The notes under the pieces: generated by a model | What the model was told of the DNA's origin: nothing | Databases searched by the model: none | Seen by the model: only the letters and a program-made list of their open reading frames with translations | From: Mnemiopsis leidyi | Taxonomy: Eukaryota; Ctenophora; Tentaculata; Lobata; Bolinopsidae | Assembly: GCA_000226015.1 (NCBI GenBank) | Contig: JH155864.1 | Location: forward strand, 1 to 38,062 | Direction of reading: 5' to 3' | Length of the DNA stretch: 38,062 nucleotides | Translations under genes and position numbers: made by a program | Shown: one piece after another, positions 12,641 through 24,420 of the stretch | Numbering within the stretch: position 1 is the first letter of the stretch | Layout: each line of letters begins with the position of its first letter

Positions 12641-13345
12641 ATGAACACCACGACCGCCCTCTCCAGCGACTACTTCTACAACCAGCTGACCGAGCTAGCA
12701 GCCCAACAGAACAGAAAAAGCAGATCCAACTCCAAACATCCATCCTCAGAAGACTCACCCTCCCAACCGGACTCCAACTCCCAGTCTGACGATGAAGTTC
12801 AGTCCGTGCCCGATGAGAACTGCCGAGAGGTCATCAAGACGGACCACCCCTTCCTGAAGTATGCGGTAAAGTTGGGTTACGAGTTGGAGCTCGCCCAGGA
12901 CGCTCTCTCCCGACTTGGTGCCTCTGCCTCGACAGATTCCCTCCTAAAAGCCGTGTTGTATAGCTACGCAGCCCTGAACCCCAGCAGGAGAACCCGGAAC
13001 AACAGACGGCATTACAACCACAACAGAAACTTCCACAATCACCACCATCACAGCCAGTACATGAGTAACGGCAAGCCCTTCCCTTCCTACATGATTACCC
13101 GGGACAGCTATCAGCGCTTCAACGGTAATCATCCCGAGATCACGGCTCTGAGGTCTGCCCTCAGTCAGGGCCCCATCACCCTGCCTCAGATGAAGCCAAT
13201 CAGCCCACCAAACTCTCGAAATGATGGCATCTACACCTCCAAGACTAATGACCCCTACGACCTGAATGTCGAAGCTGCTCCTTTCCAGCCCTTTGCTTAC
13301 TCCCTGGAATCATCGCCTGACAGCCTGTCCCTGAGCGAGTCTTAG
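12641..13345 (+). CDS. Intronless protein with Regnase/ZC3H12-like UBA-type domain
   Basis: Uninterrupted 234-residue frame. I chose the ATG at 12641 (CAAGATGAAC); the frame opens earlier only at a GTG in the 5' UTR. Residues 1-60 are Ser/Gln/Asp-rich and disordered. Residues about 66-108 contain YAVKLGYELELAQDALSRLG followed by ASTDSLLKAVL, closely resembling the N-terminal helical (UBA-like) domain of ZC3H12/Regnase proteins (F..KLGY....V...L..LG..A..N.LL.EL). Then comes an Arg/Asn/His-rich segment with a HNHHHHSQ run, and a Pro/Ser tail ending in SLSLSES. The PIN nuclease and CCCH finger of Regnases are absent. GC content is clearly higher than the flanks, supporting real coding. The TATA promoter and lack of introns suggest an inducible gene. 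It could act as a partner or competitor of a full Regnase; that is inference. Confidence 0.8.
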   Translation: MNTTTALSSDYFYNQLTELAAQQNRKSRSNSKHPSSEDSPSQPDSNSQSDDEVQSVPDENCREVIKTDHPFLKYAVKLGYELELAQDALSRLGASASTDSLLKAVLYSYAALNPSRRTRNNRRHYNHNRNFHNHHHHSQYMSNGKPFPSYMITRDSYQRFNGNHPEITALRSALSQGPITLPQMKPISPPNSRNDGIYTSKTNDPYDLNVEAAPFQPFAYSLESSPDSLSLSES

Positions 13346-14034
13346 AGTGGACTACACCAACTCCTACAAACCTTGTGTGTATAAATCTGTATTTGTTATT
13401 GTATTTAAGCGTGTCAGATTGACAGGGAATTTGCTGCTTTTTAGCATCGACCAGTTTTAAGATTTATAGCCCTTGTTATTTAGGGTTCACTGTTTTTCAC
13501 AATCATGTGGAAGATAATCCAGATTTTATTTTTCAGTCAGAACCGCCACATTTCTGTAATTTAAGACTGACTATGAGATTTATACGTTATATACGCCACT
13601 GTGGCTTTATTTACTAAAGACAAAGTAACTTGTTCATTGAACTGAATTAAAGCGATTCTCTTTTTTGTAATGACCTTTAAAAAATACACGAATTTGAAAC
13701 TCTGAAACTCAAACTGTACAAAAGTTAAATAATAGTATATAATACATACCAAAAAGCATCACAATAGCGAAAAAACGGGAATGGAAGATGAAACATGGTC
13801 GACATGATAAGTATACAATTTGTATGGTCTGGAAATACTTCATTGCAGTGATCAACGGCAGCTCAAATCATACTACAAATCTATAAATCTGAATTAAAGC
13901 CTGGTACACAGAATAGCCTTATTTTTCTGGGGCAATTAAATGACGAGATCATCAAACGGTTATTCTTTTAACGTTTCTTAGTGTAACCTGGGAAATAGAA
14001 ATGTGCCTTAACTCCCCTAACTAGGGATAGCACT
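13346..14034. other. Convergent intergenic region
   Basis: Holds the 3' UTR of the plus-strand Regnase-like gene and that of the minus-strand UNC119, which are transcribed toward each other. No canonical AATAAA could be assigned with confidence to either, and no other gene is seen. Confidence 0.5.
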
Positions 14035-16351
14035 TTACATCCCAGCATTGTAAGCGTAGTCCGCTTTGTTGTGCATGATCAACCTGCCGTCCACGAAGTA
14101 GAAACTGTCTGATTTGGTCTGGAATGGGTTCTGTACCATCTCTCTCACTGAAATATTAACATATGAGACTGTGGTTACAGCGATTTAGATACAGTTTTAT
14201 AAATCAAACGTTTCACGTAGGTACTATAGCAATTTACCATATATAAGAATTTGCCATATTCTAAACGCATAACGGTCGTATCAAGCACTGAAGAGGGGCG
14301 TGTCTGAATCCTTCGTGATTGTTACTATCAAACAAATGGAGAAATCTCACATGAAACTAACTATTTGACCGCCGCAGTCTGTTACATCGTAGATAACAAT
14401 TTTCAGTATGTTATGTTGCATTAAATTTGCGGACCTTGGATGAAACGAAGGCGTACCGTGGAATATGCACATGCTAAAATTGTACGTACGTGATGTCACG
14501 TGACTGCGCGCCACGAGTTTGCAAAGTTTGAGAAGACCCTTTACAGATTTAGAGCGAACTTAACGAATTTTAAATTCAAAATTTGCCACGTACACTGGTC
14601 AAACTATAGTCTATACTTCAATTAAGCAGCCTGCACAGAGTAAGCAGCACATGAATCTCTCTGGTTAACGTCTAAGAGGTTTACAATATATCTAGGTTAC
14701 AATAAAACGAACGATATTTGTCACCATACTGATTACAATGGCAGATTTCTAAACATCTACAACTATTACTTGTCCACAGATGATATCCGATTTGACGGCT
14801 AACCTTCTGCACCACAAACATCACCTCACAAAAATATATGATAACTTATTGAAGAATACTCACTAAGATCTTGAGAAAGGGCAGGTAAGTCGTAAATATG
14901 CTCGCATGTGTTCAGACTGCTCGGCATGCAGAAGCCGAAATCAAAGTCGAAACTTTTTATTACTTGATCTCTGAAGTAGTGTCGTTCTACCATTCTGAAG
15001 CTGTTAACTGGCTTGTCTCCAATTGTAAACTCCACTCTGTGTAAATTTTGTCTTCGTTAGAGTAAGTGAGGAATTTAACGTACCAACTTACAAAGTCAAT
15101 TACTTAAACGAATGGCCATGGTAACGTAATGTGATTTTACAAAATTCACAGAGAGCTCAATCATAAGATCCTCAATACTTATGACTCGGTAACTAGAATG
15201 CAAAGAATTCAAATCATTCTACTAATACAAATCCAATGATGATGGATAATTTTTACAAATTTTGAGATTCTTTTATCTCAGAGACTGAAACATTTTCCTC
15301 ACATCAAACGATAATCCTGATACGTTTCTCCAACTTGTTGCGAGGACTAAAGAGGAACTTACTAAAGAGGAACTTACTAAAGAGGAACTTACGTGGCGCC
15401 AATCTGTTTCAACTTGAGGAACTCGGGGGGAAACTCGTAACGCACATATCTCCCAGCGTTAGGATCTGAAGAGAGAGACATCTCACTGACCCCCTCCGGC
15501 TTAGCGATCTCGAACAGGACACCACCTGACTCCATGTCTCGAATCTTGAACTTGGTGAAGTCTATCTTGTATGTGTTCGCCGTAATCGGACAGAGGTAGT
15601 CTGGGGAGAAGTTTGATCATGTTGTGTCAGGAGATAAGAATTGGGTCTAGAGTCTGGAAAGAAAAATCACTCAGTCAGGATGTCAAAGAATCAAGAAAAC
15701 GATAAACAAACAATAGAATCTGACATAGCTAGCTAGCTTGCTACCAACCATCTGTGATCCTGGTCAGCTTGAGTATATCATCTACCGAAACTGAATCTTT
15801 GTTTCTCAGTTTCTTCTCATACTCTGCCTGGTCAAGCACTTTCTCTGTCTCCGCTTTCTTGGCTTTACGGGCCAGAAATCCACCTTTCTTCTTGTCTGTG
15901 GATGCTGGGGTGTGGAACAAGTTTTTAACTTAAATTAATAGAAACAGTTACCTAACCGGGGCCAGGCAACTTAACTAAGATGAAAGATGAAGCCGCTTTT
16001 CTATCATCATAAGTAAAATTGAGAAATCTTGCTTGAAAGGCAATTACAATATCTATATTCAAAGCAAAAACAGTAAATTTGGCAAGGCACTATATTCCAA
16101 ACATGGTAATGCCAGATGCTGAAGCAAGTATTTGAAGTCCTGTCCTAGCATAATTGCTGGCAAGATCCCCTCCATAAACATTCGGTTTCTTGATTTATTG
16201 ATCGGATATGCTAAGTGTGTCTGACATTTTGTAAGAGCTTTAAAGCACAATCTGACATTTATTAAGTGTGGCAGTAGGGTAAGTAACATCTGGTGCCGAT
16301 GGCATTCTAAAAATACACTGGGAAGATTTACTATTTCTTACCTGTACTCAT
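14035..16351 (-). CDS. UNC119: UNC119 lipid-binding chaperone
   Basis: Solubilising factor that binds myristoylated N-termini (transducin alpha, ciliary cargo, Src kinases) in a PDEdelta-like beta-sandwich. Five exons on the minus strand: 16342-16351 (ATGAGTACAG), 15749-15895, 15393-15600, 14864-15036 and 14035-14147. All have GT-AG borders with matching phases, giving 216 residues against about 240 in human UNC119. Diagnostic strings are [72 protein letters not shown] and [19 protein letters not shown]; the last is nearly identical to the vertebrate C-terminus. The N-terminus is a Lys-rich linker, as is usual. The first coding exon is only 10 bases, so the start is less certain than the rest. 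A strong acceptor-like CTCTCTTCCTCTAG lies 16 bases before the ATG. Confidence 0.95.
15346..15392 (-). repeat. 15-bp tandem duplication of a splice donor
   Basis: The intron after UNC119 exon 3 begins GTAAGTTCCTCTTTA and this 15-bp unit is repeated about three times. The true GTAAGT donor at 15392 is therefore followed by two more GTAAGT sites. Use of the inner ones would extend the exon by 15 or 30 bases. Confidence 0.85.
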
Positions 16352-16367
16352 ACCATTCACGTCTTGG

Positions 16368-16383
16368 CTAGAGGAAGAGAGAG
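16368..16383 (-). other. Splice-acceptor-like site just 5' of UNC119 start
   Basis: Minus strand reads CTCTCTCTTCCTCTAG, then a 16-base leader and the ATG. It is either the end of a 5' UTR intron or a spliced-leader acceptor. Confidence 0.5.
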
Positions 16384-17292
16384 TGGAGTTAAATTACTTG
16401 TTGCTACGGTAACATGTTGATTACAGATGTATACAAATATACTATACATCAAACATGTATATTGAAGTACTTGACAACAAGCTCTAATGCAAACTATCAA
16501 ACAAATAGTTATATGATTCACTTGTCTGGAAACTGTGTAAAACAGAAGGAGTAAGAGCACGAATACTCATGACAAACTATAACAGTATTGCACATCTGTT
16601 CTGGTGCAGTTATAAATAGATTTACTGAGTAGCGAGATTTAGTAGATCTGGTGACTATAACATCATACTTTATTCAGCAGATCTGCTTTCTAATTGTAAT
16701 TGTTTCACGTAAGTTATTAATAGATAAATTCTTTAGGTCATACTGACGCGAAAATAAGAATCGAGGATTATTTGCTTTAACAAACCACAGGCAAACACAG
16801 CATCTTTAAGGTAATATTGTAGAGTGTTAAAATTGTTCCTCGAACAGAATACGAGATTAATATGAATTTCATAATAAGAAACCTCAAATGTCGGAAACAT
16901 TCTACAAGTTTACAAAAAACATCAACTTCATTCCTAGAATTCTAGACAGAGAGAACCACAATACAAGCTCTCTCTCTCACTCAAATCGTACCACGGGTTA
17001 ACTGAGTTAACGTTTAAGGAAAGATATCAAAGCAACGTGAACGTTCAATGTCCATTATGCCATTAGCTATATTCTTAGAGAGCGCATGCTCACTGAGTAC
17101 TACTGGTAAGAGGGGAAAAGCAGGGGAAAGTTTAACCTAAACTCGATTACCTATCTTCCGTCAATTCAAGTAACTGGGGGGATGGGGGCGGTTTAGCCAT
17201 TTTTACCATGAACATTAACCATAGGGTTTATTCCAAAGTGTCTGGTCAATACTTTACCCCTCCCCCTAACTAATGACGTAAGTAAAAAATGT
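16384..17292. other. Intergenic DNA between UNC119 and IVD
   Basis: About 0.9 kb of AT-rich DNA with no coding exon seen. It holds whatever promoter UNC119 has if it is transcribed on its own. Confidence 0.45.
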
Positions 17293-17298
17293 TTTATT
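17293..17298 (-). terminator. Possible polyadenylation signal for IVD
   Basis: AATAAA on the minus strand, about 256 bases after the IVD stop codon. AATAAA is common by chance in AT-rich DNA, so the assignment is tentative. Confidence 0.3.
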
Positions 17299-17553
17299 GC
17301 ACCAAAAAATTTTGAAAGTAATTATAAGAAACTCAATACGTATAAAATGGGAATAATAATTTAAAAGGCACACACACAATATATATTTCATAACACCAAA
17401 TTACTAAAAACAAAACCTTTGTACATCCTACAGAATGATGGCAAACAATATCAAATAAAGCAAATCGTTATGCTAAATTTCGATGGACTATAGCAACCAA
17501 CAAAATCATAGAGTTATAAATTGGCAAATCACCGGGTCACAGGTATAGGCGCT

Positions 17554-20500
17554 CTATTTGTTTTCATGATGCAGTGCACGGCCGATAATCATTTTTCTAA
17601 CTTCCGTAGTCCCGGCCCCGATTTCGAACAACTTGGCGTCACGCAGGAATCTTCCTGTCGGATAGTCGTTAATGTAGCCGTTTCCTCCTAGAATCTGGAT
17701 TGCGTGCAGCGCACTTTTTGTAGCCATTTCGGCAGTGAAGTAGATCAGTGCAGCACAGTCCTTAGCAGCGAAGTGTTTGTTGTCAGCCGCACGTGCTGCG
17801 GCGTAGGTGTAGTTCCGGGACACCCCCAGCCACGTGTACATTTGGGCTAGCAAATCCTGGAAAAACGAAACATGTGAATATATTTAAGTATCTTCTTTCT
17901 TCTGAGATTTTGCAAACTTTTCATTTCTTAATTTAGAAGTTTTCTGAATCGAAAGTTGATGTAGAGTAGATCAGTCTAACAATGGCACATGAATTTTTCA
18001 AGAAAACAATACCCCGTAGTAGAAAACTTGGAAAACATTTCAGTGCTCATTAACAAACGTATACTTGGTGCCGATCTTGACTAGACTGATATCATAATAT
18101 AATGCACGGCTCAAACTTCTTACACTTCATTGTAGATAATTCCAATCTAATTTTGCTGCAATGCTCAATATCAATATGAATCTGATCTGGTTCGCAAGTT
18201 GTGTCAAATCAGGAATCACAAGATCTTGAAAATAAAACATGATTGAAACATCACAATGTAGCAGGTGTGCACAACTACGACAGCCCGAAACAAGTTGTAT
18301 CCAGTGTAATACGATTTACACTACCACGCTACCTGAACTAGCTGATAAGAGATTATAGGTTCTCCCCAGGTAGTGCGGTTGATGGCGTAAGGGACCGCCA
18401 CGTCAAGACAACTCTGCATCAGCCCAACCGGTCCTGCAGCTAGGACCAGTCTCTCCAGGTCGAGCCCGCTCATAAGCACGTACACTCCTACAGGGTGATT
18501 AGCGTAAGATAAGTGGGTGATTAGCGGGTGATTAGGTTATTACCGTACTGAGTGTATGATTCAATTTTCTGAATAACGTAAAAAGTAGTGTTTTCCCAGT
18601 TTCTATATTCACTATAGCATAGGGCCCGCCCTACATCGACACATGAACCTTCACTTTATCCCTTGTTTTTTACTTCCTTTTTTCTGAGAGGACATTTACT
18701 CCCTTCTTTCTTAAAGTGGACATTTTGTGAAATCTTTGATATCAATATATCATAAACAATAAACTGATTCGATTGACTAATGTACTAATATTAACTAATG
18801 TACACGGAAATGTACACTGTACTTGTATTACAACTGTAGTTTGTACTGTCCTCTGACCCTATCATTATGCAAGAATGTAAGAAGAATGTAGAAAGCTGCC
18901 TGCATGATGTAATAACCGGCAAGCAATAAGCATGCTTACACAAACTGAAGCTTTTTACACAGTTACACACCCTACCTTGTTGCAGCACTACAATACAGCA
19001 TGACGGTGCCATTCAGCACCACTATACATCAGAAGTACTGGCACTATACAATATACATCAGACCTAAAGGTCCGGCAAAAGTACTTAATTCAGCGACAAT
19101 GGGCTATAAATGTCAAGATAGATCAATTTTATAAATAACTAAGAAATCAAGTTAACTACGTCGGGTGTAGTATTCAAAACAACAACCTTTGTTGAGAGGT
19201 CCTAGAATATTTTCTTCGGGAACTTCACAGTCTTCAAAAACAAGTTCGCATGTGTTAGATCCTCTCATTCCTAGTTTATCTAATTTCTGTGCTGTAGAGA
19301 ACCCTTTCATTCCCTGAAAATGCGACATATAGACATTTCGAAAGTAGAAAAATATTATCATCAACAACTGGGTTCAAGAACAAATCTCAGAGGACTAAGA
19401 AATCTTATCAAATATTGAATCTAATCATCAAAATTAAGATTTTGACTGAAGAGGACTAAGACAACTTTTTTGATAGACGAAGACGTTGTATTTTTATCTC
19501 TACAGAACCCCGACTCTGAAATAACCACCTTCTCTACGATGAAAGCAGTAACCCCATGCTGATGAGCTGCCATGTCAGTCTTGGCGTAGACAATGAGCGT
19601 GTCTGCATCAGGACCGTTAGTGATCCACATCTTGTTTCCATTCAGAATGTACTTGTCTCCGGACTTGTCTGCTCGTAACTTCATCGACACCACATCTGAA
19701 CCTGATAATTATTTCTGTTTCATAGCCCCGGTCTTCTTGGAATATCAGCAGATAAGTGATAACTTGATTATGGGAGTTTTCTCAGCAGCCCAATAAGGTA
19801 CCGGTACTGTAATCATAAATCAACCCAGTGGCTGAAATGCTAGTAAGCTCAACAGTTACACCTACACGATTTCTATTGTACCTGCATTAGGCTCCGACAT
19901 AGCGAGTGCCCCGATGTGATCTCCAGAACACAAGGACGGGAGATACTTTTGTTTCTGAGCCTCATTACCATTCCTAACCAGCTGGTTTATGCAGAGATTG
20001 GAGTGTGCTCCGTAACTCAGCCCGATAGAAGCTGAGGCTCTGCTCAGTTCCTCCATCACTATACAGTGGGCCATGTAACCCATGTTAATTCCTGCAAGGG
20101 GAGTCACGCTATGTTTGAGTAGGTAGATTAACTTTTTCAGATTTGAATGTAACTTGTCTAAATATACAATCTCTTTTATATCATATGCCTGAAACCTAAA
20201 CTTCTAGTTTTGAAATATCACCCAATATACTAACTAAATTTTAATGGGTCATACTGCATTGTAATTGCTTTATTTAAAACATTGAAAATATATAAAACCT
20301 CCGTATTCTTCAGGACATGTGATTCCATGAAATCCCATATCGCCACATTTCTTCCAAAACTCCCTAAGTTGAGGAAAATCATTGCTTTTGTCGATGGCAT
20401 CAGCATGAGGAGCTAGCTCAGCTTGCGCGAAATTCTTAACAGTTTCTCGCAACTCTTTCTGGTCATCTGTGAGCCCATTTAGGTCGTCATCTATAGCTAA

Positions 20501-20563
20501 CACCGACATTGAACGGCAGCATGACGACTTGAGAATTCTACTAACAGCCCTTGCAGCCAACAT
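17554..20563 (-). CDS. IVD: Isovaleryl-CoA dehydrogenase, mitochondrial
   Basis: FAD enzyme of the mitochondrial matrix that oxidises isovaleryl-CoA to 3-methylcrotonyl-CoA in leucine breakdown, passing electrons to ETF. Six exons: 20299-20563, 19882-20091, 19529-19701, 19187-19313, 18333-18487 and 17554-17856. Phases close exactly, giving 410 residues (human about 423). The N-terminus ([20 protein letters not shown]) is a basic matrix-targeting presequence. Diagnostic strings are [68 protein letters not shown] and [20 protein letters not shown]. The IVD-type catalytic Glu sits in [10 protein letters not shown], and the C-terminal [10 protein letters not shown] has Gly where other acyl-CoA dehydrogenases carry their Glu, which separates IVD from its paralogues. 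The usual R-x-x-F-G motif reads RTTWG. An acceptor-like TTTTACTAG lies four bases before the ATG. Confidence 0.97.
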
Positions 20564-20567
20564 ACCC

Positions 20568-20582
20568 CTAGTAAAATAATAG
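20568..20582 (-). other. Splice-acceptor-like site just 5' of IVD start
   Basis: Minus strand reads CTATTATTTTACTAG then GGGT and the ATG, leaving a four-base leader. This is very short for a normal 5' UTR exon, and typical of spliced-leader acceptors. Confidence 0.5.
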
Positions 20583-21261
20583 TATGTCAAAAACATCAAG
20601 ATGTGGTAATTATTAAGATCGTCACAGACACTGGGCAGCAAGTTGGCTTTACAAGGCAGTTTTGTATAAGCAACAGTGTGTTAAAACACTCTGTACTTGC
20701 TTCCAACAAAATTAACATTAGTATGAAATAAATTTAGACATCAGGAAAAATCAACAAGACAACTAAATCAAGTATTAAAAGTTTAATACAATAATAGACT
20801 CCCTGAAATGGAAAGTCACAATTTGTTAAAATTATTAAAATTTTAGAAAATTGTATCAATTGTTTAAAAACTACAGTGTACTGAACACATGGCATATTCA
20901 AGTGCTACAATATAAATAGGCTGGTGATATGCCCACAGCTCTTATGAGGGTGAACCATTTTTTTGCGCCCCTATCCAGAGACGATTGGCTTTGCTTGACG
21001 GAAAATACAATCATTCTCATCCATCCGTCCTAATGCAATCAATTATTTGATGTTGGAGTACTGAAACCAATAACTGAACAACTCTCACAAGGTAATATTG
21101 AGGACAGGGGCCCTGCAGGTTGACACCCCCCCACAGTGCAGGGTGTGTGGGGCCTTAAGTTACGCCACTGAATTGTGACTAGAGGGAAGTTGTGTTGTGC
21201 CTGTACACCTAAGCTAAACTCACCCAATCACATTGCTGCTCCTTGCTATTTATCGTTTGGC

Positions 21262-21774
21262 TCATAATCTTTCATTTTTGAAACAACTGATAAGCATCTC
21301 TAGCCTTGGCACATAAGATCTTAATAGTTCCACTTTCATCTGATGGTTCATTGCACTGGACTCGGAATTATCGACAATCAAAGCTGAAGTTGACTGCAAA
21401 GTCTGAGACAATGATTTTAAAACAAATGGATCAATGCAGCTGTCTAAATCAGTCAGGTTACAGGATTTCAAGCTTTTCAGTCCATCTTGATAGGTAGTAA
21501 AATTGGTGAAATATTCATGTATGAGTCTTTCTTTCAGAAGTAAAACTTCAGGTTGCTTTAGTTGATTTTGTTTGGCATCAATAAGAGCTTGGACAATAAT
21601 TTCTTTTTTCAAACATGATGCTATACTTTCGTTAGGTATTCTTACATTGCAACTGGCATCGCTAGCAGGGGTCTGTAGTGATATTTCACATATATGGGAT
21701 ATAGTTTCTTTCAAATCAGATGCAGTGCAATGGATTCTGTCCAAGAGTAATTTGGTTTGCTGACTTACAACCAT
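21262..21774 (-). CDS. Uncharacterised 170-residue helical protein
   Basis: Complete single-exon frame with an ATG at 21774, in the same strand and spacing as its neighbours. I do not recognise the family. The protein is Leu/Lys/Glu/Ser-rich and predicted almost wholly helical, with heptad-like stretches near residues 2-35 (LLLDRIHCTASDLKETISHI), 52-90 (EIIVQALIDAKQNQLKQPEV) and 145-168 (VELLRSYVPRLEMLISCFKN). No signal peptide, membrane segment or catalytic motif is visible. The look is that of a small subunit of a coiled-coil complex (Mediator, augmin or kinetochore type), but no specific match was made. An acceptor-like AATCTCACAG lies 18 bases before the ATG. It is longer than most chance frames here, and its co-direction with real genes supports it. 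Confidence 0.6.
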   Translation of the reverse strand: MVVSQQTKLLLDRIHCTASDLKETISHICEISLQTPASDASCNVRIPNESIASCLKKEIIVQALIDAKQNQLKQPEVLLLKERLIHEYFTNFTTYQDGLKSLKSCNLTDLDSCIDPFVLKSLSQTLQSTSALIVDNSESSAMNHQMKVELLRSYVPRLEMLISCFKNERL

Positions 21775-21792
21775 TATGACAGGATTTGGTTA

Positions 21793-21808
21793 CTGTGAGA
21801 TTTTGAAG
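21793..21808 (-). other. Splice-acceptor-like site 5' of the 21262-21774 gene
   Basis: Minus strand reads CTTCAAAATCTCACAG followed by an 18-base leader and the ATG. Confidence 0.4.
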
Positions 21809-22049
21809 TTCTTCATTTGACCTGTACTATAAATTGCATGAGTTACATTTAGGTCCTTCTTTATCATAGTATTTTTAGGATTGATCATGGTAGATAATTC
21901 TCAATGCTTCATAGTTTAGAAAGTTATGATTCCTCAAAGGAAGTAAAATTACATCAAATACATAACTGTCCTTACATAACAAGAAGTGCGCCTACTTAGT
22001 TAGGTCTCAGGCGGACGCTAGATTTCCATCTCTCCAATTCTATGGTGAG

Positions 22050-22131
22050 GGATTAGGGTTCGGGTTAGGATCCCTTGGGCCAAATATGTGGGAAAAATGT
22101 CCTGGGGTATGATTTTCTGCGGCAAGACGAC
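22050..22131. repeat. Partial copy of the TTAGGG-containing MITE
   Basis: GATTAGGGTTCGGGTTAGGAT, then GGGCCAAATA, GGAAAAATGT and GGCAAGACGAC, match the right half of the element at 33399-33590 in order and orientation. The left half is not recognisable, so this is an older or truncated copy. Confidence 0.6.
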
Positions 22132-24420
22132 AGGTTTGGAAAGCTTAAAAGCGGCCGTAAAAACTATTGATACTGAGATTGAAATCAGGTACAGCCGAGC
22201 ATGAATCATGAAGTATGCGATTCCTGAAGTGATAACAATAGCTGATTCAATCAGCCCATTGGGATGTGTACATGAATGTAGAGCTGCACTGTTAAATTGG
22301 GGTTTCTTCACTTTGTGTCATGTTATCTAATATCTATAAATATTATCGTGTTTTCCCAAAGTAAATTTTATAATGGCATAAGAAGTAAAAATTAAGAATG
22401 TATCAATTGGCCATTGTTGCACATAGACTTAAATCCATAGATAAGTCAGATAAGAATTTGAATTGAATATCCACTATCAAGTAGACATAATACTTCAGAG
22501 TAAAACTCCGATAGTTATACATCGCTGTAAAGTGTTAATAATCTCGCAAAGATTTAGTTAGTGTAGAATAACTTTGTGGAGGCAATTTGTAAAACAGGCA
22601 ACGTCGACATGGTAACGGTGGCGCGCACTATGTGTTAAATTGCTTTGTGACAGGGGACATCGCCATCTATCTACCTTCCCACCTACCATCACCAAAATCC
22701 GACCACTTTAAACCATCTACTTTACTTTTTTGCCTTCGGCAAAAAAGTACTACAGATGAAAAAATGAATTTATCTTGAAATATGAATCGTAAACAACTGG
22801 TACATGAAAAGTGCATAGAAATGGTTATGTATAACATTGATATAAAGTATATTCAAACTCCATAAAATTTAAAATGATTTAGTGGAAACTGCTGAGTGCA
22901 AAATCGTTGGAAATAAGAAACAACAGAATAAAATTTCTTAATCAATTTCTGATAATTTGATCTGAGTGTTATCTACTAGCCCTGTCTTCCTCTGTATTCC
23001 CTCAAAGTAGCCAGGATGGTTCTAGGAATACAAAATTTGAGTAGGACACAGTCTTAGAACGTTTCCTTGAATTTTGAAATGAGAAATTTGACTGTATTAG
23101 CTGTTATGTGCCAACTGAAATAATGAGCATGAAGTAATGTAGTGGAAGAGACAGAACACTCGGCAAATAATGATAAAATAATTTCTAATACTTACTAACA
23201 AGCTAATCAAACAGAAACACGACAGCATGAGCATTGTGTAGAGGCGAGTGATTTAGCGCTCGATTTTATATGAGCTTTGGAAATTCAAAACACGGTTGCG
23301 CCGCGCACCCTGCAGCGACTTAACGGGCGATGCGCGTCTAGAATTTCTTCAAAATTCGTGAGAGCGCGTGATGGCCGCCACTGCACAGTAGGTTATCAAC
23401 CTACAACTTGACCGTTAAAATTAAAATAACATTGTTTTGACCTAAGCGGAGCCCTTTTGCGCGCGTAGCTTAGCCCGTGCGTTGCGTCTATTTTCATTTA
23501 GCACTAGCAGCATTTGCAGATCACAGATGCTATTGCATTCGATTTTCGCAGCGAATTACAAAATGTTCGCGTCAGTAGGATGTACTTGTCTGATGTCGCG
23601 GTAACACCCGACTCTGACTCATGTATGAGCTCAAACTCAAAGCAGAACTCAAAGCACGAGCACATAACTAGTTCCTCATTCGAACTCGAGCAGTCGAGCT
23701 CTAAGCTGAAGCTTGAGACCACAAATTAAATGACAGGCAGATTCGCGAGCTACTTCAAATTCGTTCAAATTTAACAAAAAAACACAGTTTTTCGGTAATC
23801 TTTACACATAATCATAACAATAACAGAGCCACTGTAAACTGTTCCTTGAAACAAATCGTAAAATTTTTAAACAGCTGTAAATTCGATCTAACATGCTTCA
23901 CAGGGTCATTGTTCGTTAGACTTAGACTTTAAACATAGTGAGAAAGTGAATTATTCACTTAATGTTTGAGCAAGGTCTTAGTAGTTATAGTTAAAAAACA
24001 CATGGTGTGTACTGCTGAAATACGTTACTGTGAGTTCACAAACAACAAAGGATTCTCAACAACCTTGATCACCTTCATGGTTGTCGGTTTCTCATTGAAA
24101 TGAATCTGATGGGCTAGGGACTGGAATCATATAATTGTTCACGTTTAGTTTTGAAAATCATGCTGCAATCCTAAAGCATAAAGTAAATTGTATATAATTT
24201 AACTGCTATGCACAAAATTCTGTGCGTACCGAAGATATAAATCCTTTCCGGAAAATCAATTAAAATTATGCAAAAGATTTCAACATTATTTTGGCATGCT
24301 GCAAAATCCTATTTCCTTTAAATCTGTACGATTTTCGAAATGAGATCAGGCCTAACTTATGGAGCGAACATACTCTTGAAAAGTACAAAAATTGTTAATA
24401 AATTAAACACCCTGAAAAAA
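22132..24420. other. Intergenic DNA between HCCS and the 170-residue gene
   Basis: About 2.3 kb with no supported gene. It contains a perfect 12-bp hairpin, TACTTTTTTGCC-TTC-GGCAAAAAAGTA (22723-22749). Near 23275-23480 there is a relatively GC-richer patch with several GCGC sites. Open frames near 23504-23729 on both strands overlap each other in Ser/Glu-rich low complexity and were not accepted. Confidence 0.45.

Noticed and set aside
23504-23729. Overlapping Ser/Glu-rich frames on both strands
   Set aside because: Mutually antisense low-complexity sequence without other support.
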